Shown piece by piece: positions 1 to 7,307 of a stretch of DNA of 19,619 nucleotides. The stretch comes from Actinomycetes bacterium (GTDB taxonomy: Bacteria; Actinomycetota; Actinomycetes; Mycobacteriales; Mycobacteriaceae). Under the pieces are notes generated by a model. That model searched no databases. It was not told the DNA's origin and saw only the letters and a program-made list of their open reading frames with translations. Each line of letters starts with the position of its first letter. The stretch's first letter is position 1. The stretch spans positions 1-19,619 of the forward strand of contig JAEWRC010000143.1 in NCBI GenBank assembly GCA_023460175.1, read 5' to 3'. The translations under genes were made by a program, and so were the position numbers.

Positions 1-304
1 GCGCCAGCCTCAGCAGGCCGCGGCCCTGGCTGCGCGAGGCCGCCCGGGCCGCCGGCGCCGGGGTCCGGGCGTCGGTCTCGGCGTCGGCCTGTTCGAGGTC
101 CAGGACGCCGGTCTGGGTTGCGACCGCCAGCGAGGCGGTGACCAGCCCGTGGGTGCGGATCCGGCGGTGCAGGTACGCCGCAACCGTCGCCGCATCGCAC
201 ACCAGGCCGGAGACGATCGCCTCCTCGATGCCACCGGAGTGCACGTGCCCCCCGGTCGGCAGCCGGGAGTCGGCCAGGGCGAGCAGGGTGGTCAGCTGGG
301 CCAT
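1..304 (-). CDS. ureF: Urease accessory protein UreF, N-terminal part (runs off window)
   Basis: UreF works with UreG and UreD/UreH to deliver nickel and carbamylate the active-site lysine of apo-urease in the cytoplasm. The reading frame opens at ATG 304-302 and stays open to the window edge, giving 101 codons. It begins MAQLTTLLALADSRLPTGG, and the ADSRLPTGGHVHSGGIEEA stretch is the typical UreF start. The ATG lies 3 nt after the ureC stop and no good Shine-Dalgarno precedes it, so translational coupling to ureC is likely. The gene order A-B-C-F is the mycobacterial urease order. The C-terminal half lies outside the window, so intactness cannot be judged. Confidence 0.9.
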   Translation of the reverse strand, partial: MAQLTTLLALADSRLPTGGHVHSGGIEEAIVSGLVCDAATVAAYLHRRIRTHGLVTASLAVATQTGVLDLEQADAETDARTPAPAARAASRSQGRGLLRLA

Positions 305-307
305 GGC

Positions 308-2041
308 TCAGAACAGGAAATAGCGTTGTGCCATCGGCAGTTCGGTGGCGGGCTGTTCGCGCCACACCTCGCCGTCGATGCGCACGGTGAAGGTGTCGGG
401 CTCGACCTCGATGCGCGGCATGGCGTCGTTGTTGGGAAGGTCGGACTTGCCGACCCGGCGGACGTCCTTGACCGCGGCCAGCCGGCGCCGGACGTCGATA
501 CGGTCGGCCAAGCCGTCCTCGAGCGCCTGCGGCGCAACGAAATGCAGCGAGGTGGCCGCCGCGGCCGCCGGCGCGGCGCCGAACATCGGACGCGGCAGCA
601 CCGGTTGCGGGGTCGGGATCGAGGCGTTGGCATCCCCCATCGCAGCCCAGGCGATCATGCCGCCCTTGAGCACCGCGTGCGGGCGCACCCCGAAGAAGGC
701 CGGCTCCCAGAGCACCAGGTCGGCGAGCTTACCGACCTCCACCGAGCCGATCTCGTCGTCGAGGCCGTGGGCGACGGCCGGGCAGATGGTGTACTTCGCC
801 ACGTAGCGGCGGGCCCGGTGGTTGTCGTTGCCGACGGCGCCGGCCGGATCGCCGGGCAGCGCGCCGCGGCGGCGCTTCATGACATGCGCGGTCTGCCAGG
901 TGCGCAGCACCACCTCGCCGATGCGGCCCATGGCCTGCGCGTCGCTGCCGATCATCGAGATCGCGCCCAGGTCGTGCAGCAGGTCTTCGGCGGCGATGGT
1001 CGACGGCCGGATGCGGCTCTCCGCGAACGCCAGATCCTCGGCGACGCTGGGCTTGAGGTGATGGCAGACCATCAGCATGTCCAGGTGTTCGTCGAGGGTG
1101 TTGACGGTGTGCGGGCGGGTGGGGTTGGTCGAACTCGGCAGCACGTGGGGTTGGGCGGCCACGGTGATGATGTCCGGCGCGTGCCCGCCGCCGGCGCCCT
1201 CGGTGTGGTAGGCGTGGATGGACCGGCCCCGGATGGCCGCCAGGGTGTCCTCGACGAAGCCCATCTCGTTGAGGGTGTCGGTGTGGATGGCGGCCTGCAC
1301 CCCCGCCGCGTCGCACACGGTCAGGCAGGCGTCGATGGCCGCCGGGGTGGTCCCCCAGTCCTCGTGCAGCTTGAAACCCGCGGCGCCGGCGCGCAATTGC
1401 TCCCACATGGCCTCGGCGCTGACGGTGTTGCCCTTGCCGAGCAGCACGACGTTCATCGGCCAGGAGTCCAGGGACTCGAGCATGCGGGCCAGGTGCCAGG
1501 CGCCCGGCGTGACGGTGGTGGCCTTGCTGCCCTCGGCGGGACCGGTGCCGCCGCCGATGAGCGTGGTGATGCCCCCACCGAGGGCCTCGGCCATGATCTG
1601 CGGACAGATCAGGTGCACGTGGCAGTCGATGGCCCCGGCGGTGAGGATGCGGCCGTTGCCGGCGATGATCTCGGTCGACGGGCCCACCACCAGGTCGGGG
1701 TGCACGCCGGACATGATGTCGGGGTTGCCGGCCTTGCCGATGGCGACGATCCGGCCGTCGCGGATCCCGATGTCGGCCTTGATGATTCCCCAGTGGTCCA
1801 GGACCACCGCGCCGGTGATGACGGTGTCGGGGGCGCCGTCGGCCCGGCTGGCCCGGCCCTGACCCATCGACTCGCGCAGCACCTTGCCGCCGCCGAAGAC
1901 GGCCTCGTCACCGGCGCGGCCCGGCCCGCCGCTGCGGTCCTCGGTGATCTCGATCAGCAGGTCGGTGTCGGCCAGCCGGATCCGGTCGCCGACCGTCGGG
2001 CCGAACAGGTCGGCGTAGCGCTGCCGGGTCAGTTCGGTCAT
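308..2041 (-). CDS. ureC: Urease alpha subunit (catalytic), UreC
   Basis: This is the catalytic subunit of nickel urease, which hydrolyses urea to ammonia and carbamate in the cytoplasm as part of an (UreABC)3 complex. The protein has 577 residues, a normal length. Every active-site element is visible: the HxH nickel ligands in DCHVHLICPQ (His141, His143), the lysine to be carbamylated in GFKLHEDWG (Lys224), His253 in AIHTDTLNE, His279 in AYHTEGAGGGH, the flap Cys-His in MVCHHLKPS (Cys326, His327) and Asp367 in GSDAQAMGR. The ATG at 2041 overlaps the ureB stop by 4 bp, which points to one operon with coupled translation. Nothing is missing, so an active enzyme is expected if the accessory genes are intact. 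Confidence 0.98.
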   Translation of the reverse strand: MTELTRQRYADLFGPTVGDRIRLADTDLLIEITEDRSGGPGRAGDEAVFGGGKVLRESMGQGRASRADGAPDTVITGAVVLDHWGIIKADIGIRDGRIVAIGKAGNPDIMSGVHPDLVVGPSTEIIAGNGRILTAGAIDCHVHLICPQIMAEALGGGITTLIGGGTGPAEGSKATTVTPGAWHLARMLESLDSWPMNVVLLGKGNTVSAEAMWEQLRAGAAGFKLHEDWGTTPAAIDACLTVCDAAGVQAAIHTDTLNEMGFVEDTLAAIRGRSIHAYHTEGAGGGHAPDIITVAAQPHVLPSSTNPTRPHTVNTLDEHLDMLMVCHHLKPSVAEDLAFAESRIRPSTIAAEDLLHDLGAISMIGSDAQAMGRIGEVVLRTWQTAHVMKRRRGALPGDPAGAVGNDNHRARRYVAKYTICPAVAHGLDDEIGSVEVGKLADLVLWEPAFFGVRPHAVLKGGMIAWAAMGDANASIPTPQPVLPRPMFGAAPAAAAATSLHFVAPQALEDGLADRIDVRRRLAAVKDVRRVGKSDLPNNDAMPRIEVEPDTFTVRIDGEVWREQPATELPMAQRYFLF

Positions 2042-2360
2042 GTGTCGGTCAGCCTTCCTGGCGGGTCGAGACTCAGGCCGTGCACCTCGCGGGTGCCGCG
2101 CAACGGGACCAGCCGGACCCGCCGCGATACGCCCGGTTCGAAGCGCACCGCGGTGCCGGCGGCGATGTCGAAGCGGTACCCCCGGGCGGCCGCCCGGTCG
2201 AAGGACAGCGCCGAATTCGCCTGCGGCAGATGCACGTGGCTGCCCACCTGCACGGGCCGGTCCCCGGTGTTGACGATCTCGAGTTCGATGCGCTCGGCGC
2301 CGGCGTTGATCTCGATGGCGCCCGATCCCAGCAGGATCTGCCCGGGCAGTATGGGCGGGT

Positions 2361-2364
<4 letters not shown>
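2038..2364 (-). CDS. ureB: Urease beta subunit, UreB
   Basis: A structural subunit of the urease trimer, 108 residues, close to the usual length. It starts (GTG) NPPILPGQILLGSGAIEIN and contains the conserved NTGDRPVQVGSHVHLPQANSAL and RGYRFDIAAGTAVRFEPG stretches. The start chosen is GTG at 2364, giving a GTGA 4-bp overlap with the ureA stop. Upstream in-frame extension would only read through ureA in another frame. The stop overlaps the ureC ATG. The three subunits are separate genes, as in most bacteria, not fused as in Helicobacter. Confidence 0.97.
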
Positions 2365-2663
<299 letters not shown>

Positions 2664-2664
2664 A

Positions 2665-2679
2665 GGCAGGAATCCTGCC
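2665..2679 (-). promoter_or_regulatory. Palindrome covering the ureA ribosome-binding site
   Basis: GGCAGGA-A-TCCTGCC is a perfect 7-bp inverted repeat around one central base, ending 1 nt before the ureA start. On the mRNA it can fold as GGCAG/CTGCC with a five-base loop and would bury the AGGA Shine-Dalgarno. It could instead be a DNA operator. The role is inferred; only the symmetry is seen. Confidence 0.45.
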
Positions 2680-2719
2680 ACGGCGGCGCCCATCCGGCAG
2701 CACTCGCACCCCGAGGGCA

Positions 2720-2775
2720 ATTACCTTCAGGCCATTGCGTTCAGGCGATTGCGTTCAGGCGATTGCCTTCAGGCC
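2720..2775. repeat. 14-bp tandem repeat, four copies, between thioesterase and ureA
   Basis: Four consecutive units of pattern ATTGCGTTCAGGCG (2720-2733, 2734-2747, 2748-2761, 2762-2775). The two inner units are identical and the outer two vary at a few bases. A decayed fifth unit leads into the thioesterase stop codon. The period of 14 is not a codon multiple and the array is intergenic, so it looks like a minisatellite that could vary in copy number between strains. On the minus strand the outer units contain GCCTGAAGGC, which can form tiny hairpins. Confidence 0.85.
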
Positions 2776-2781
2776 ACTGCC

Positions 2782-3192
2782 TCAAGCATCGAGGTTCTGC
2801 AGCCGCACCTGACCGCGCGCGACCACCCGGTCCTTCTCGTCGCGGATGGTCACGACCCACAGCTGCTGGCGCCGGCCGCGGTGCAGGGGCTCGGACTCGG
2901 CGTAGACCGTGCCCGCCGAGATGGCGCGCAGAAAGTCGGTGTTGTTGTTGACGCCGACGACGTTGCCGCCGCCGTGTTCGGCCAACCACACGAACGCCGA
3001 CGTGCTGGCGACGGATTCGATGATCGCGCAGTACACCCCGCCGTGCACGATGCCCATGGGCTGCAGCAGGGTCGGCTTGACCTCGAGTTGCGCGGTGATG
3101 CCGTCGGGCGTGACGTCGGTGAAGACCAGGCCCATTTCATTGTCGAAGGGTGACCCGAATCCGTCCGGGGACCCCGCGGGTGTTTGTTGCAC
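2782..3192 (-). CDS. PaaI-type hotdog-fold thioesterase (Rv1847-like)
   Basis: A predicted cytoplasmic acyl-CoA thioesterase of 136 residues, the length of a single hotdog domain. The family signature is clear: GIVHGGVYCAIIESVASTSAF carries the HGG turn (His50-Gly52) and the acidic residue Glu59 at the expected catalytic helix. It is followed by VGVNNNTDFLRAISAGTVYAESEPLHRGRRQQLW, typical of the PaaI/YbaW group. The start is GTG 3192; an in-frame TAG 12 bases upstream excludes a longer form. The gene is syntenic with M. tuberculosis Rv1847, which also sits next to ureA. The physiological substrate is unknown. It begins 34 bases after the terminator stem of the small RNA, so it probably has its own promoter or lives on read-through. 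Confidence 0.9.
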   Translation of the reverse strand: MQQTPAGSPDGFGSPFDNEMGLVFTDVTPDGITAQLEVKPTLLQPMGIVHGGVYCAIIESVASTSAFVWLAEHGGGNVVGVNNNTDFLRAISAGTVYAESEPLHRGRRQQLWVVTIRDEKDRVVARGQVRLQNLDA

Positions 3193-3220
3193 GCTACTTG
3201 TCTACACCGTCGTGCCCGAG

Positions 3221-3318
3221 AAAGCGGCGAGCCCCGTGCCAATGTGACACGGGGCTCGCCTTCGATGGACCGGGGGTCTCTGCAGCCCTCAGGACTCCGG
3301 CGCGGTCCGGTAGCTCAT
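3221..3318 (-). ncRNA. mrsI: Probable MrsI iron-responsive small RNA (ncRv11846 homologue)
   Basis: A compact transcription unit is visible on the minus strand. A TTGCCA / 18 bp / TATCCT promoter with an iron box in its spacer predicts a start near 3318-3319, and a 13-bp stem with a short T run at 3221-3223 predicts the end, giving about 95 nt. In M. tuberculosis the IdeR-controlled sRNA MrsI (ncRv11846) is encoded between Rv1846c and Rv1847 in the direction of Rv1847. This unit sits beside the Rv1847 homologue in the same orientation. MrsI is made in iron starvation and represses mRNAs of non-essential iron proteins such as bfrA. A C-rich segment at 3268-3278 can form a GACC/GGTC hairpin with a CCC loop, plausible for target pairing. 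Assignment rests on position and control signals, not on base-by-base alignment. Confidence 0.78.
3226..3260 (-). terminator. Hairpin terminator of the small RNA and FhuF-like gene
   Basis: A perfect 13-bp GC-rich inverted repeat: GGCGAGCCCCGTG (3226-3238) pairs with CACGGGGCTCGCC (3248-3260) around a 9-base loop. Reading on the minus strand it is followed by GCTTTCTC, a short imperfect T tract, as is common for mycobacterial intrinsic terminators. Confidence 0.85.
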
Positions 3319-3323
3319 GCTCA

Positions 3324-4145
3324 TCAGGATAGGCAAGGCTGCCCTAATTTGGCAAGACCTTCCCCGCGATAGGCGCGAAGATTCTGCCGGGACTGGGCCG
3401 CGGGCACGCCGCGCAGGGTCGAGCGGCCGCGCACCGGCAGGCCGAAACCCACCAACGCGTCGAGAACGGCTTGGCCGCGGCGCATTCCGACGACCTCGCT
3501 GGAGCCCGCCAGATGCGGCACCTGGGTCGCGGCGACCACGATCGCGGTGCCGACGGTGTGCCACATCGAGGCGATGCTGACCGCACCGCCGCTGACCTCG
3601 TGCAACCGGGCGAACAGCGGCGCGAGCGTCCGATGACAGCGATGGGCGATCCAGGTGGCCAGCGCCGCCTCGCTGGGCAGCTCCACCACGCCCTCGACCG
3701 AATGCGACGTCGACGCGCACGGGTCGTCGGGCAACACCCGCAGCGTCGGATCCACCACGCCGAGCCAGTCGATCGCACCCTCGGAATCGACGTGCACCCA
3801 GAGATTCTCCAGCCCGGTGTCCCAGGCGCGGCCCTCCAGCACCACGAGCGCGACCACCCGGCCGATCACCGCGTGGGCCAACGTGGCGGCCAGCTGCTGG
3901 GCGGCGGTCGTGCGGCTGTCCATCTCCATGGCCGCAGCGTGGAACATCAGATCGAGTCGCTCACCGCTCAGGGCCGACGCCAGCGGCCACCACCGTCGCT
4001 TGGACACATCGCCCATCACGGCGACGCCGTACACGCGCGGGCATTCCGGATACAGGTTCCGGAGCCGGCGGCTGGACTCGTGGAGCGGCAGTACACGTCG
4101 TATCGCCATCCCCGCGATCAACGGATCGTCGACTACAGCAGTCAC
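3324..4145 (-). CDS. FhuF-like iron-regulated protein lacking the [2Fe-2S] cysteines
   Basis: FhuF-family proteins reduce ferric siderophores in the cytoplasm. This 273-residue protein resembles them in pattern: a LENLWVHVDSEGAIDWLGV strand (112-130), a HRTLAPLFARLHEVSGGA helix (171-188), the Trp-containing ASMWHTVGTAIVVAA helix (192-206) and a final RGQAVLDALVGFG helix. The usual C-terminal CC-x10-CxxC cluster motif is absent. The matching region reads QSRQNLRAYRGEGLAKLGQP with a lone Cys271, and the other cysteines (35, 143, 170) are scattered. The start is GTG 4145, behind a strong AAGGAGG at 4150-4156. The upstream IdeR box strongly supports an iron role. The gene is absent from this position in M. 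tuberculosis, where blaI and mrsI are adjacent. The family call is from remembered pattern, so it is moderate. Confidence 0.55.
   Translation of the reverse strand: MTAVVDDPLIAGMAIRRVLPLHESSRRLRNLYPECPRVYGVAVMGDVSKRRWWPLASALSGERLDLMFHAAAMEMDSRTTAAQQLAATLAHAVIGRVVALVVLEGRAWDTGLENLWVHVDSEGAIDWLGVVDPTLRVLPDDPCASTSHSVEGVVELPSEAALATWIAHRCHRTLAPLFARLHEVSGGAVSIASMWHTVGTAIVVAATQVPHLAGSSEVVGMRRGQAVLDALVGFGLPVRGRSTLRGVPAAQSRQNLRAYRGEGLAKLGQPCLS
3326..3355 (-). promoter_or_regulatory. Sigma-A-like promoter with IdeR iron box for MrsI
   Basis: Reading on the minus strand, -35 TTGCCA (3355-3350) and -10 TATCCT (3331-3326) are 18 bp apart. The spacer and -10 contain ATAGGCAAGGCTGCCCTAA (3329-3347, plus-strand orientation), 15 of 19 matches to the mycobacterial IdeR consensus TWAGGTWAGSCTWACCTWA. 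IdeR with iron would block RNA polymerase here, giving expression in iron starvation. The whole element lies inside the last codons of the FhuF-like gene. Confidence 0.75.
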
Positions 4146-4163
4146 AGCACCTCCTTCATGTGA

Positions 4164-4182
4164 TTAGGTAAGCCTAACCATA
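4164..4182 (-). promoter_or_regulatory. IdeR (DtxR-family) iron box for the FhuF-like gene
   Basis: TTAGGTAAGCCTAACCATA matches 18 of 19 positions of the IdeR consensus. It overlaps a minus-strand -10 candidate TATGGT (4182-4177) and lies about 20 bases upstream of the GTG start, a classical repressor position. Iron-loaded IdeR should repress the FhuF-like gene. Confidence 0.9.
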
Positions 4183-4211
4183 AAAGCATGTCTGGCCCGC
4201 GGCAGGAACCT

Positions 4212-4227
4212 TGTGACTGCTCTCACA
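4212..4227. promoter_or_regulatory. CRP/GlxR-type palindrome between FhuF-like gene and blaI
   Basis: TGTGACTGCTCTCACA is a perfect TGTGA-N6-TCACA palindrome, the consensus for cAMP receptor proteins including mycobacterial CRP (Rv3676 type). Its centre is about 50 bases upstream of the predicted FhuF-like transcription start and about 177 bases upstream of the blaI start codon, so the FhuF-like promoter is the likelier target. Confidence 0.65.
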
Positions 4228-4335
4228 CCGGGGCCCGAAACCGGGAAGGGGCGACAGTATTGCCTGCACCAGGCGGTATCCGAGGATGAGGAATGGATGG
4301 ACCGGCACCGCGGTTGCCGTCAAGGGCGACGGACA

Positions 4336-4352
4336 TACGACGCTGGGTAGTA
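4336..4352. promoter_or_regulatory. Candidate BlaI operator upstream of blaI
   Basis: TACGAC-GCTGG-GTAGTA is an imperfect inverted repeat of TAC/GTA-type half sites centred about 53 bases upstream of the blaI ATG. A TACGCT hexamer at 4361-4366 could be the -10. BlaI repressors bind such dyads and usually control their own gene. The match to the mycobacterial consensus is from memory. Confidence 0.4.
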
Positions 4353-4396
4353 ATGGCAGGTACGCTTGCGACATCCCTGATGGAGATGAACGGATC

Positions 4397-4813
4397 ATGG
4401 CAAAGACGGCGCGATTGGGAGAACTAGAGCAGGCGGTCATGGACCGTCTGTGGTCCGCGCCTGAGCCGCAAACGGTGCGCCAGGTGCACGAGGCCCTGTG
4501 TGAGCACCGGGACCTCGCCTACACCACCGTGATGACGGTGTTGCAGCGACTCGCCAAGAAAAACCTCGTGGTCCAGCACCGCGACGACCGCGCCCACCGC
4601 TACGCCCCCGCGCACGGACGCGACGAATTGGTGGCCGGGCTGATGGTCGACGCGCTGGATCAGGCCTCCGACAGCGGCAGCCGCCACGCCGCGCTGGTGC
4701 ACTTCGTCGAGCGGGTGGGCTCCGAGGAGGCCGACGCGCTGCGCCGCGCGCTGGCCGAACTGGAAGCGAAACATGGCCTGACAGGGCCTGCTGGCGAAAC
4801 CGCCGCCGACTAA
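4397..4813 (+). CDS. blaI: BlaI-family winged-helix repressor (Rv1846c-like)
   Basis: A penicillinase-repressor family transcription factor of 138 residues. The N-terminal winged helix includes LEQAVMDRLWSAPEPQTVRQ and the recognition segment LAYTTVMTVLQRLAKKN (about 40-56). The C-terminal half (about 73-125) is the dimerisation part. It is nearly identical in pattern to M. tuberculosis Rv1846c (BlaI), which represses blaC and its own operon. ATG 4397 is chosen because MAKTARLGELE aligns with the family start; the longer frame from 4286 covers the promoter region. The M56 protease gene follows 14 bases after the stop, giving a two-gene sensor/repressor operon. Confidence 0.95.
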   Translation: MAKTARLGELEQAVMDRLWSAPEPQTVRQVHEALCEHRDLAYTTVMTVLQRLAKKNLVVQHRDDRAHRYAPAHGRDELVAGLMVDALDQASDSGSRHAALVHFVERVGSEEADALRRALAELEAKHGLTGPAGETAAD

Positions 4814-4827
4814 GAGACACTGTCAGC

Positions 4828-5778
4828 GTGTCCGCGCTGGCCTTCGCCCTTCTTGCTGTGCTGCTGGTCGGTCCCGTGCCGGCCGTGCTGGCGCGGGCGC
4901 AGTGGCCGCTGCGGGCACCGCGGGCCGCGGTGGTGCTCTGGCAAGCCATCGCCATCGCCGCCGTTCTGTCCACGTTCAGCGCCGGCATCGCCATCGCCAG
5001 CCGTCTGCTGCACGTCGGCCCCGACGGCCGCCCGGTGCGCTCGATCGGCGCCGAGATCGACCGGCTCGGCTGGCCGCTCTGGCTCCTCTACATGACCGCG
5101 TTCGCGGTGACACTGCTGGTGGGCGCACGCCTGATCGTCTCGATCATCGGCGTGGCCATCGCCACCCGACGCCGCCGCGCGCACCACCGCATGCTGGTGG
5201 ATCTGCTTGGCGTGAACCATGAATCGCGCGCGGCTCGCGTCCGCGCCCGCACCGGTGAGTTGCGCATCCTCGACGTCGATCAGCCGCTGGCCTACTGCCT
5301 GCCGGGGGTGCGCAGCCGCGTGGTGCTCTCCGAGGGCACGCTCACCCACCTCGCCGACCCCGAGGTCACCGCGATCCTCGCCCACGAACAGGCCCACCTG
5401 CGCGCGCGGCACGACCTGGTACTCGAAGCGTTCACCGCGGTGCACGCCGCCTTCCCCCGGTTCGTCCGCAGCGGCAGCGCCCTGGACGCGGTGCGTCTGC
5501 TCATCGAACTGCTGGCCGACGACGCCGCCGTGCGCGCCGCCGGCCCCGCTCCCCTGGGCCGCGCCCTGGTGGCCTGCGCCGGCGGGCACACCCCGGCCGG
5601 CGCCCTGTCCGCCGGCGGCCCCACCACACTGCTGCGGGTGCGCCGCCTGGCCGGCCAACCCAACAGCGCCGCCCTCGCGGCCGCCGCCTACGTGAGCGCC
5701 GCGGCCGTGCTGGTGGTGCCCACGCTCGCGGTCGCGGTGCCCTGGCTGACCGAGTTACGCCGCCTGCTCACCGGCTGA
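4828..5778 (+). CDS. blaR: M56-family (BlaR1-like) membrane metalloprotease (Rv1845c-like)
   Basis: An integral-membrane zinc protease of 316 residues, the length of Rv1845c. Predicted membrane segments lie at about 3-22, 34-56, 83-111 and 284-307. The gluzincin motif HEQAH is at 186-190 and a likely third zinc ligand is Glu227 in LLIELLADDAAV. Its expected role is to cleave and inactivate BlaI after sensing cell-wall or beta-lactam stress. It lacks the extracellular penicillin-binding sensor domain of staphylococcal BlaR1, which is normal for the mycobacterial protein. The start is GTG 4828, 14 bases after blaI. Confidence 0.92.
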   Translation: MSALAFALLAVLLVGPVPAVLARAQWPLRAPRAAVVLWQAIAIAAVLSTFSAGIAIASRLLHVGPDGRPVRSIGAEIDRLGWPLWLLYMTAFAVTLLVGARLIVSIIGVAIATRRRRAHHRMLVDLLGVNHESRAARVRARTGELRILDVDQPLAYCLPGVRSRVVLSEGTLTHLADPEVTAILAHEQAHLRARHDLVLEAFTAVHAAFPRFVRSGSALDAVRLLIELLADDAAVRAAGPAPLGRALVACAGGHTPAGALSAGGPTTLLRVRRLAGQPNSAALAAAAYVSAAAVLVVPTLAVAVPWLTELRRLLTG

Positions 5779-5833
5779 CCGGACCCATCTGCTATCAAGA
5801 CTGTTGCGTGACAACTCAATCGAAAGGTGTCCC

Positions 5834-7297
5834 ATGACCGCCCCCGATCCGAAGTCCACCACCGGCACCGCACAGATCGGGGTCACCGGCCTGGCCGTCA
5901 TGGGCTCGAACATCGCACGCAACTTCGCCCGGCACGGTTACACCGTCGCGCTGCACAACCGCTCGATCGCCAAGACCGACGCCCTGCTCGCCGAGCACGG
6001 CGACGACGGCAAGTTCGTGCGCAGCGAGACCATCGCCGAATTCCTCGACGCGCTGGAACGCCCGCGGCGGGTGCTGATCATGGTCAAGGCCGGCGAGCCC
6101 ACCGACGCCGTCATCAACGAACTCGCCGACGCGATGGAGCAGGGCGACATCATCATCGACGGCGGTAACGCGCTCTACACCGACACCATCCGCCGGGAGA
6201 AGGCGATGGCCGAGCGCGGCCTGCACTTCGTCGGCGCCGGCATCTCCGGCGGCGAGGAGGGCGCGCTGAACGGCCCGTCGATCATGCCGGGCGGGCCGGC
6301 CGAGTCCTACAAGTCGCTGGGCCCGCTGCTCGAGGAGATCTCCGCGCACGTCGACGGGGTGCCGTGCTGCACCCACATCGGCCCCGATGGCGCCGGGCAC
6401 TTCGTCAAGATGGTGCACAACGGCATCGAATACTCCGACATGCAGCTCATCGGCGAGGCCTATCAGCTGCTGCGCGACGGCCTGGACATGAGCGCCCCGC
6501 AGATCGCCGAGGTGTTCACCGAGTGGAACTCCGGGGATCTGGACAGCTTCCTGGTCGAGATCACCGCCGAGGTGCTCCAGCAGATCGACGCCAAGACCGG
6601 GAAACCGCTGGTCGACGTCATCCTCGATGAGGCCGAACAGAAGGGCACCGGGCGCTGGACGGTGAAGTCGGCGCTGGATCTCGGGGTCCCGGTCACCGGG
6701 ATCGCCGAGGCGGTCTTCGCCCGCGCGCTGTCCGGCTCGGTCGCCCAGCGCCAGGCCACCACCGGCCTGGCCGCCGGCCAACTCGGCGAAAAGCCCGGTG
6801 ATGCACAGCAATTCATCGAAGACGTCCGGCGTGCGCTGTACGCGTCGAAGATCATCGCCTACGCGCAGGGCTTCAACCAGATCCAGGCCGGCAGCGACGA
6901 GTACGGCTGGGACGTCACCCCCGGTGACCTGGCGACCATCTGGCGCGGCGGCTGCATCATCCGGGCGAAGTTCCTCAACCGGATCAAGGAGGCCTTCGAC
7001 GCCCAGCCGGAGCTGCCGACCCTGATCGCCGCACCGTATTTCCGCAGCGCCATCGAGGAATCGGTGGACAGCTGGCGGCGCGTCGTGGGCACCGCGACCA
7101 CGCTGGGCATCCCGATCCCCGGCTTCAGCTCCGCGCTGTCCTACTACGACGGCCTGCGCACCGAAAGGCTGCCGGCCGCCCTGACCCAGGGCCTGCGCGA
7201 CCTGTTCGGCGCGCACACCTACGGCCGCATCGACGCCGACCGTGACCGGCGCTTCCACACGCTGTGGAGCGGCGACCACAGCGAAGTCGAGGCCTGA
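5834..7297 (+). CDS. gnd: 6-phosphogluconate dehydrogenase, decarboxylating
   Basis: Oxidises 6-phosphogluconate to ribulose 5-phosphate and CO2 with NAD(P)+ in the pentose phosphate pathway. The protein has 487 residues, the long dimeric form. The dinucleotide motif GLAVMGSN (19-26) is followed by HNRS. The substrate-binding GAGISGGEEGALNGPSIMPGG and catalytic HFVKMVHNGIEYSDMQLIGEAY are intact, as is the C-terminal SYYDGLRTERLPAALTQGLRD. ATG 5834 follows an AAAGG ribosome site; a TTG 30 bases earlier in frame is unlikely. It is 55 bases downstream of blaR and corresponds to Rv1844c (gnd1). Confidence 0.97.
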   Translation: MTAPDPKSTTGTAQIGVTGLAVMGSNIARNFARHGYTVALHNRSIAKTDALLAEHGDDGKFVRSETIAEFLDALERPRRVLIMVKAGEPTDAVINELADAMEQGDIIIDGGNALYTDTIRREKAMAERGLHFVGAGISGGEEGALNGPSIMPGGPAESYKSLGPLLEEISAHVDGVPCCTHIGPDGAGHFVKMVHNGIEYSDMQLIGEAYQLLRDGLDMSAPQIAEVFTEWNSGDLDSFLVEITAEVLQQIDAKTGKPLVDVILDEAEQKGTGRWTVKSALDLGVPVTGIAEAVFARALSGSVAQRQATTGLAAGQLGEKPGDAQQFIEDVRRALYASKIIAYAQGFNQIQAGSDEYGWDVTPGDLATIWRGGCIIRAKFLNRIKEAFDAQPELPTLIAAPYFRSAIEESVDSWRRVVGTATTLGIPIPGFSSALSYYDGLRTERLPAALTQGLRDLFGAHTYGRIDADRDRRFHTLWSGDHSEVEA

Positions 7298-7307
7298 GCC
7301 GCGCCAC

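Noticed and set aside
4228..4260. CCCG/CGGG hairpin upstream of blaI as a terminator or attenuator
   Set aside because: Four-base stem without a T tract; expected by chance in GC-rich DNA.
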